In this document: in pieces, positions 59,278 through 64,000 of the stretch
How positions within the stretch are numbered: the first letter of the stretch is position 1
Layout of the letters: every line of letters starts with the position of its first letter
Origin: Peribacillus sp. FSL E2-0218
Lineage (GTDB): Bacteria; Bacillota; Bacilli; Bacillales; DSM-1321
DNA length: 64,000 nucleotides
NCBI RefSeq assembly: GCF_037992945.1
Contig: NZ_CP150304.1
Coordinates: 3,351,501 to 3,415,500 of the forward strand
Direction: 5' to 3'
The notes under the pieces: generated by a model
What the model was told of the DNA's origin: nothing
Databases searched by the model: none
What the model saw: the letters and a program-made list of their open reading frames with translations, nothing else
Made by a program: the position numbers and the translations under genes

Positions 59278-61914
59278 TTATGAAATCGTTAAGACCCATT
59301 CTTCAACAAAATTAAGTGCTGCATCCAATTTTTCCGGGTCTTTTCCGCCGGCTTGGGCCATATCCGGACGTCCGCCGCCGCCGCCGCCGCAGCGGGAAGC
59401 CACTTCTTTGATCAATTTGCCTGCATGGAAACCGCGATCGATATAATCTTTCGTGACACCTGCAATCAAATTTACTTTATCACCTTGGGCCGATCCCAAT
59501 ACGATAATGACAGAATCAAGCTTTTGTTTCAAATCATCCGCCATGGCCCGCAGGTTATTCATGTCCGTAGCTTGAACCTTGGCCACCAATACTTGTACCC
59601 CATTGATTTCTTTCACGTTAGAAACGAGGCTTCCTGCTTCAATATTGCTTAATTTGGCAGTCAAGCTTTCATTTTCACGTTGAAGGTCCTTCACCTCAGC
59701 CAAGACCGTTTCAATTCTTGAAGGCACATCCTTCAAATTCGTTTTCAATTTAGCTGATGCCTCTTTCAAGATGCCGATTTGATCAGTCATCAATTGGTAT
59801 GCACCGGCACCCGTCACCGCTTCGATCCGGCGCGTGCCTGCACCGATTCCGCTTTCGGAAACGATTTTGAACAGCCCGATAACAGCGGTATTCGGGACAT
59901 GTACACCCCCGCATAGCTCAAGGCTATAATCGCCGATTTGAACGACACGGACAATCTTGCCGTATTTTTCGCCAAACAAGGCCATCGCGCCCATCGCTTT
60001 TGCTTCTTCAATATTTTTGTAGTCGGTATTCACTTGCAGGCTTTGCCAGATCTTTTCATTTACAATCGTTTCGATGCGCTCTATTTCTTCGGCCGTTATC
60101 TGTCCGAAATGAGAGAAGTCGAAGCGAAGGCGCTCAGCTTGTACGAGTGAACCAGCCTGATTGACATGTGTACCGAGAACGTCTTTTAATGCCTGATGCA
60201 ACAGATGTGTCGCTGTATGGTTTTTAGTGATATGGATGCGGTTTTCTTGATTGACCGCAGCTACGATATCGGAATCGGTCAGTAAAGTGCCGGCAACGAC
60301 CGTTACCCGGTGCAGGTTTTGACCATTTGGCGCCTTTTGAACATCATGGACTTCCACTTTCACGGATTCACTTGCCATCGTGCCTTTATCCGCTATTTGT
60401 CCGCCGCTTTCCGCGTAGAAAGGAGTTTTGTCCAGAATGACCTGCACGTCCTCACCTTCCTGTGCCTCTGTTACAAGTTCGCCATTTTTTATGATGGCCG
60501 CAACCTTGGCATCGACCGCAACTTGATCATAACCGACAAATTCACTTTCGACCTTAATATCTCCCAACACTCCGCCTTGGATTTGCATCGAATCCACATC
60601 TTGGCGTGCTGACCGTGCACGTTCACGCTGGGCATCCATTTCTTTTTCGAATCCAGCTTGATCGACCGTCATGCCCTCTTCCTCGGCATATTCTTCCGTT
60701 AACTCGATCGGGAAGCCGTATGTGTCATATAGACGGAAAGCATCACTGCCAGGAATGGTCGAGTTCCCCTTTTCCTTTTCCTTTTTAATGACCTCGGAAA
60801 GGATGGCCAATCCATCATGAAGGGTTTCATGGAAGCGTTCCTCTTCATTCTTGATTACTTTTGCAATGAAATCCTTATTATTGAGGACCTCAGGGTAGAA
60901 GTCTTTCATGATTTCACCAACGACAGTCACCAGCTCGAACATGAATGGACGATTGATGTTGATTTGCTTCGCATATCGAACTGCCCTGCGGAGCAAGCGG
61001 CGCAATACATATCCACGGCCTTCGTTGGATGGAAGAGCTCCGTCACCAACTGCGAATGCCACCGTACGGATATGATCGGCGATGACCTTGAAGGCAACAT
61101 CCTTTTCTGTGTCGACACCATATTTCACATCCGCGATTTCTTCCACAGCGCGGATGATTGGCATAAATAGATCGGTATCATAGTTCGTGGCCACATCTTG
61201 AACGACGGAAGCCATACGCTCGAGACCCATGCCCGTATCGATGTTTTTCTTCGGAAGCGGTGTATAAGAACCGTCCGGATTATGGTTGAATTGAGAAAAC
61301 ACAAGATTCCAGACTTCTAGATGACGTTCGTTTTCCCCGCCAGGATATAATTCAGGATCATTCGGATCATCCCCGTATGCAGGTCCGCGATCGTAGAAAA
61401 TTTCTGTGTTGGGACCGCTTGGACCTTCACCGATATCCCAGAAGTTTTCTTCAAGGCGAATGATCCTTTCAGCAGGAACACCGATTTTTTTATTCCAAAG
61501 TTCAAATGCTTCATCATCTTCAGGATGGATGGTCACGGCTAATTTATCTTTGTCGAACCCAATCCATTTTTCATCAGTCAAAAACTCCCATGCCCATGTG
61601 ATGGCTTCTTCTTTGAAGTATTCCCCAATCGAGAAGTTGCCCAGCATTTCGAAAAACGTATGGTGACGTGCCGTCTTCCCGACGTTTTCAATATCGTTTG
61701 TACGAATCGCCTTTTGTGCATTCGTGATCCGCGGATTTTCGGGAATCACCCGTCCATCGAAATATTTCTTTAACGTCGCAACCCCGGAGTTGATCCAAAG
61801 CAAGGATGGATCTTCATGAGGAACCAAAGACGCACTCGGTTCGATGTTATGGCCTTTTTCACTAAAAAAATCTAAATACATTTGGCGGATTTGAGCACCA
61901 GTTAAATACTTCAT
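59278..61914 (-). CDS. alaS: Alanyl-tRNA synthetase
   Basis: Class II synthetase of 878 residues. Aminoacylation domain from MKYLTGAQIRQMYLDFFSEKGH through FFEMLGNFSIGEYFK and GLERMASVVQ; editing domain with HTATHLLHQALKDVLG (HxxxH) and CGGVHVPNT zinc ligands; oligomerisation and C-Ala domains with ASRCGGGGGGRPDMAQAGG near the end. The ATG at 61914 follows AAAGGAGGATATATAT. Expression is controlled by the T-box leader upstream; yrzL, yrrK and yrzB follow it. Confidence 0.98.
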   Translation of the reverse strand: MKYLTGAQIRQMYLDFFSEKGHNIEPSASLVPHEDPSLLWINSGVATLKKYFDGRVIPENPRITNAQKAIRTNDIENVGKTARHHTFFEMLGNFSIGEYFKEEAITWAWEFLTDEKWIGFDKDKLAVTIHPEDDEAFELWNKKIGVPAERIIRLEENFWDIGEGPSGPNTEIFYDRGPAYGDDPNDPELYPGGENERHLEVWNLVFSQFNHNPDGSYTPLPKKNIDTGMGLERMASVVQDVATNYDTDLFMPIIRAVEEIADVKYGVDTEKDVAFKVIADHIRTVAFAVGDGALPSNEGRGYVLRRLLRRAVRYAKQININRPFMFELVTVVGEIMKDFYPEVLNNKDFIAKVIKNEEERFHETLHDGLAILSEVIKKEKEKGNSTIPGSDAFRLYDTYGFPIELTEEYAEEEGMTVDQAGFEKEMDAQRERARSARQDVDSMQIQGGVLGDIKVESEFVGYDQVAVDAKVAAIIKNGELVTEAQEGEDVQVILDKTPFYAESGGQIADKGTMASESVKVEVHDVQKAPNGQNLHRVTVVAGTLLTDSDIVAAVNQENRIHITKNHTATHLLHQALKDVLGTHVNQAGSLVQAERLRFDFSHFGQITAEEIERIETIVNEKIWQSLQVNTDYKNIEEAKAMGAMALFGEKYGKIVRVVQIGDYSLELCGGVHVPNTAVIGLFKIVSESGIGAGTRRIEAVTGAGAYQLMTDQIGILKEASAKLKTNLKDVPSRIETVLAEVKDLQRENESLTAKLSNIEAGSLVSNVKEINGVQVLVAKVQATDMNNLRAMADDLKQKLDSVIIVLGSAQGDKVNLIAGVTKDYIDRGFHAGKLIKEVASRCGGGGGGRPDMAQAGGKDPEKLDAALNFVEEWVLTIS

Positions 61915-61934
61915 ATATATATCCTCCTTTAAAA

Positions 61935-62208
61935 ATGATTATGTAATTTTTGAGCACACAAAAAACCCCCATCCCAAAAACAGGGACGAGAGTCAACTCG
62001 CGGTACCACCCTGATTACGGACGCAGGAAAATCCTATGCCCATCACCTTCATAAAAGCCTTAACGCGGCATGACGGCAGGTATTAGCTGCTCTCGGGACT
62101 AGCTTTCTGCCGCTCTTCACCTGGCAATCCCTCTCAGCCTAGGGGACCCCTCTCTTTTTGGTGGACTTCAGCATACTTCATCCTTCAACGAATTATCTTA
62201 TGTAATGG
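61935..62208 (-). promoter_or_regulatory. T-box riboswitch leader of alaS
   Basis: The conserved T-box core GGGTGGTACCGCG is at 61999-62011 (complement). Downstream on the minus strand CGTCCC / GGGATG with GGGGGTTTTTTG makes the terminator at about 61962-61990; GGTACCGCGAGTTGACTCTCG helps form the alternative antiterminator. Stem I sequence (CCCCTAGGCTGAGAGGG, AGAGCGGCAGAAAGC) lies upstream. Uncharged tRNA-Ala would allow read-through. I did not assign the specifier codon. Confidence 0.95.
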
Positions 62209-62237
62209 ATTATATTCACAAGACTTTTATTTGTCAA
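62209..62237 (-). promoter_or_regulatory. Consensus SigA promoter of alaS, -35 box inside the end of yrrI
   Basis: Perfect TTGACA and perfect TATAAT with a 17-bp spacer on the minus strand. The TTGACA is formed by the Ile-Asp-Lys codons at the end of yrrI (62232-62237). It directly precedes the T-box leader. Confidence 0.85.
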
Positions 62238-63303
62238 TAAGCGGCGGCTTCTTTCTAAAGTGAACGCGCGCGTGCAATACAAAAACTTTCAGCACAGCCA
62301 GAATCGGAATGGACAGGACCATCCCCGTGATGCCGCCGATTTCGCCACCGGCCAATAATGCCAGCATGATGAAAAGCGGATGCATATGCAGGCTTTTTCC
62401 GACAATTAGCGGGGACAGGACATTTCCCTCGAGAAATTGAAGGACGAGTACGATGACCGCAATAATCACCACCATTTTCACCGATATCGTCGCAGCGATG
62501 ATCACGGCGGGAATGGCGCCGATGATCGGACCGAAGTACGGTATGACGTTCGTTATCCCGATGATTGCGCCCAATAGCAGCGGATAATCCATTCCGACGA
62601 TCCAAAAAAGCAGCGAGGATAACAAGCCGATCACGGCACAGACGATGATTTGCCCGCGAATGTAACTGCCAAGCGATGCATCGACATCACGGACGAAGGC
62701 CCGCCCCTGCTTGCGCCATTTTTTCGGGGTCATATACCAGGCCATTTTTTTCAATGCGGTGAAATCCTTCAGGATATAAAAGGCGATGAATGGAATCAAG
62801 GCAATCAGGACAATGAAGTCGATCATTTTCACGGCATACCCCATCGCTTTTTCAGGCATACGCTTCAACCAGCCCTCGAATAGAAGGATGCCTTCTTCCA
62901 CCCTTTCATGAATTCCGAACGGCCAGGCTGCGGTTTGGTGATTGAGCTTGTCGATCCGGCTCCGGTATTGTTCGACCAATTCCGGCACGCTTTCCGAAAG
63001 TTCCCGTACCTGACTGACAATCACCGGTATTCCTTTATACACGGCAAAGCCGATTCCCCCGAAAAATACTAAATAGATGATCGTAATCGAAAGCCAGCGG
63101 CGCATCCCTTTCTCATTTAAATATTCGACTACCGGATGCAGCAAGTAACTGATGAACGCACCGATCAAAAAAGGGATCAGGACTGTCACGCATACAGTGA
63201 CAACCGGTCCCCACAAGGGTTGGAGTTTCATGAAGATATATATGACGAAGAATAAAAGCAATAAAAACCCGAGGCGATAAAACCATTTTACACGAATACT
63301 CAC
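62227..63303 (-). CDS. yrrI: AI-2E family transporter YrrI
   Basis: 358-residue polytopic membrane protein of the AI-2E (TqsA/PerM) family with about seven or eight helices. Typical blocks: PFLIGAFISYLLHPVVEYL, IALIPFIAFYILKDF, GQIIVCAVIGLLSSLLFW, GIIGITNVIPYFGPIIGA-like sequence (here GAIIGITNVIPYFGPIIGAI), GNVLSPLIVGKSLHMHPL. Members move Na+, polyamines or quorum signals; the substrate here is unknown. It precedes alaS. Confidence 0.93.
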   Translation of the reverse strand: MSIRVKWFYRLGFLLLLFFVIYIFMKLQPLWGPVVTVCVTVLIPFLIGAFISYLLHPVVEYLNEKGMRRWLSITIIYLVFFGGIGFAVYKGIPVIVSQVRELSESVPELVEQYRSRIDKLNHQTAAWPFGIHERVEEGILLFEGWLKRMPEKAMGYAVKMIDFIVLIALIPFIAFYILKDFTALKKMAWYMTPKKWRKQGRAFVRDVDASLGSYIRGQIIVCAVIGLLSSLLFWIVGMDYPLLLGAIIGITNVIPYFGPIIGAIPAVIIAATISVKMVVIIAVIVLVLQFLEGNVLSPLIVGKSLHMHPLFIMLALLAGGEIGGITGMVLSIPILAVLKVFVLHARVHFRKKPPLIDK

Positions 63304-63357
63304 TTCCGAACACCTCCCGCTCGTTTATTCTTCGAAAGGCAGCCGGTTTTCATACAT

Positions 63358-63386
63358 AAAAAAGAGTGTCCTGTGAAAAGGACACT
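63358..63386 (-). terminator. Intrinsic terminator upstream of yrrI
   Basis: AGTGTCC / GGACACT around TTTTCACA-type loop, followed on the minus strand by TCTTTTTTATG. It ends the small-gene cluster that begins with yrrD. Confidence 0.88.
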
Positions 63387-63397
63387 AAAGCCACACG

Positions 63398-63511
63398 TTA
63401 TAATATTGACTTTAATCTTTTACGGATTTTCTTCATGCTCCGTTTGAGCCTCTTTGAATTCAACATGTCCGAACCGAAGTTCATAACACTATTGCGTGAA
63501 CGTCTAGCCAT
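63398..63511 (-). CDS. Small basic protein, 37 residues (possible YrzQ-type)
   Basis: Encodes ARRSRNSVMNFGSDMLNSKR followed by LKRSMKKIRKRLKSIL: rich in Arg and Lys, without a membrane helix. The ATG at 63511 follows GGAAGAGGTGTTTGAA and the stop is 12 bp before a terminator. B. subtilis has tiny unnamed genes at this place (yrzQ/yrzR), but I cannot confirm the match. A nucleic-acid-binding role is only suggested by the charge. Confidence 0.6.
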   Translation of the reverse strand: MARRSRNSVMNFGSDMLNSKRLKRSMKKIRKRLKSIL

Positions 63512-63532
63512 TTCAAACACCTCTTCCGATTA

Positions 63533-63727
63533 TCACATACTGAAGCGGCGGTCATTTTCTTCAAACAAATCGTCCAATGAGCTTAAACTTCCATCTTCCT
63601 CGACCTGGTGCGTATTAATGATCCCTTCGGATAAGGTCATCTCAATAAAACAATTCCAACAATAATATTGGTTTACGCCAATTTTCCCTACATCTTTACT
63701 GCGGCAATTCGGGCATTTAATTTCCAA
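63533..63727 (-). CDS. Small zinc-ribbon-like protein, 64 residues
   Basis: CPNCRSKDVGKIGVNQYYCWNC near the N-terminus is a two-CxxC zinc ribbon; the remainder is acidic (VEEDGSLSSLDDLFEENDRR). The start is probably the TTG at 63727 (MEIKCPNC), 8 bp after GAGGTG; the frame extends 17 codons further without a better site. Located between yrrD and the 37-residue ORF, 21 bp from the latter. Function unknown. Confidence 0.75.
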   Translation of the reverse strand: MEIKCPNCRSKDVGKIGVNQYYCWNCFIEMTLSEGIINTHQVEEDGSLSSLDDLFEENDRRFSM

Positions 63728-63737
63728 AATGGACACC

Positions 63738-64000
63738 TCACTGTTCATTAACTGAAACAATGATGGTATCCTTCCCAAACGTAGGCGGCTGTTTTGATTG
63801 GATCACTGTCGACTCCGAGAAAAACCCATCCGTTGTTTCATACGCTATAATCGTGCCCATTTGTTCCTTGAAATATACATCCTGCAGTAAACCAAGCTCC
63901 TCACCCATTTCCGAAAAAAGCATCCGCCCCAATAGTTCGTCCTTTGTCAGGCAAATGGAATCCGCAGGCATTTTCCTCGTGGTTGTATCGTTGAGCTTGA
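63738..64000 (-). CDS. yrrD: PRC-barrel domain protein YrrD, C-terminal part (runs off the right edge)
   Basis: The visible 86 residues contain a PRC-barrel: ADSICLTKDELLGRMLFSEM, LLQDVYFKEQMGTIIAYETT and KDTIIVSVNEQ. The frame is open to the window edge (KLNDTTTRK precedes the first Met), so this is the second barrel of the two-barrel YrrD rather than a complete gene. The place near yrrI and alaS agrees with B. subtilis. Function not established; PRC-barrels occur in RNA-processing and photosynthetic proteins. Confidence 0.8.
   Translation of the reverse strand, partial: KLNDTTTRKMPADSICLTKDELLGRMLFSEMGEELGLLQDVYFKEQMGTIIAYETTDGFFSESTVIQSKQPPTFGKDTIIVSVNEQ

Noticed and set aside
59370..59410. 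GGC-type triplet repeat (poly-Gly) near the end of alaS
   Set aside because: The glycine-rich segment before the zinc or C-Ala region is a conserved part of alanyl-tRNA synthetase.
1..64000. CRISPR array, prophage, tRNA or rRNA genes, toxin-antitoxin or defence island
   Set aside because: No regularly spaced repeats, phage or defence genes, or recognisable tRNA/rRNA sequence seen; apart from the IS copies the content is core Bacillaceae genome.

Overview
The window is chromosomal DNA of an endospore-forming member of the Bacillaceae, most like the Peribacillus / Bacillus simplex group. This rests on the gene content (spoIIP, gpr, sigK, sda, comE locus, dnaK operon with CIRCE, alaS T-box), on gene order that follows the Bacillus subtilis yqf-yqe-com-hem-dnaK and yrh-yrr-alaS segments almost gene for gene, and on the familiar GC-rich intergenic repeat of these genomes. 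The species call is from memory, without a database search. Nearly all genes lie on the minus strand; plus-strand exceptions are yqeW, one transposase, rpsT, yqzM, comER, sda, pssA and a few small ORFs.

Layout. 1-5.4 kb: end of floA, then yqeZ, yqeY, rpsU, the divergent phosphate-transporter gene yqeW, and deoC. 5.5-7.2 kb: IS copy 1. 7.2-18.7 kb: mtaB, rsmE, prmA, dnaJ, dnaK, grpE, hrcA (frameshifted), hemW, lepA, i.e. the class I heat-shock operon plus translation and haem genes. 18.8-20.5 kb: IS copy 2. 20.6-23.9 kb: yqxA, spoIIP, gpr, divergent rpsT. 24.4-30.6 kb: holA, yqzM and the DNA-uptake locus comEC-comEB-comEA with divergent comER. 30.6-35.6 kb: a tightly overlapping housekeeping operon (yqeG, yqeH, aroE, yhbY, nadD, yqeK, rsfS, yqeM). 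35.8-37.7 kb: the replication checkpoint gene sda behind DnaA boxes, and the divergent phospholipid genes psd and pssA. 37.7-39.5 kb: IS copy 3. 39.6-44.5 kb: pepF, small membrane ORFs, intact sigK, small sporulation-type ORFs. 44.6-48.5 kb: the methionine-to-cysteine operon yrrT-mtnN-mccA-mccB-yrhC. 48.7-57.3 kb: yrzA, yrrS, pbpI, greA, udk, the tRNA wobble-uridine genes trhP2-trhP1-trmR, and mltG. 58.2-64.0 kb: yrzB, ruvX-like yrrK, yrzL, alaS with its T-box leader, yrrI, two small ORFs and the end of yrrD.

The most distinctive feature is the behaviour of the insertion sequence. Three nearly identical IS1182-like elements (about 1.68-1.75 kb) each sit inside an intrinsic terminator, at the junction of hairpin and T-tract, and each is flanked by a perfect 25-, 26- or 28-bp direct repeat consisting of the whole terminator hairpin. 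The element also carries terminator-like hairpins at its own ends, and its untranslated region contains the GC-rich Bacillaceae repeat, degenerate relatives of which lie alone elsewhere in the window.

Other points worth a second look: a one-base frameshift in hrcA beneath a perfect CIRCE operator; a three-codon minicistron whose stop overlaps the sda start; a 107-bp tandem duplication of the promoter region of yrrT with an interposed terminator; a 10-bp tandem duplication that breaks the transposase of IS copy 3; and several short ORFs with strong ribosome binding sites and no obvious function. No tRNA, rRNA, CRISPR array or prophage was seen.
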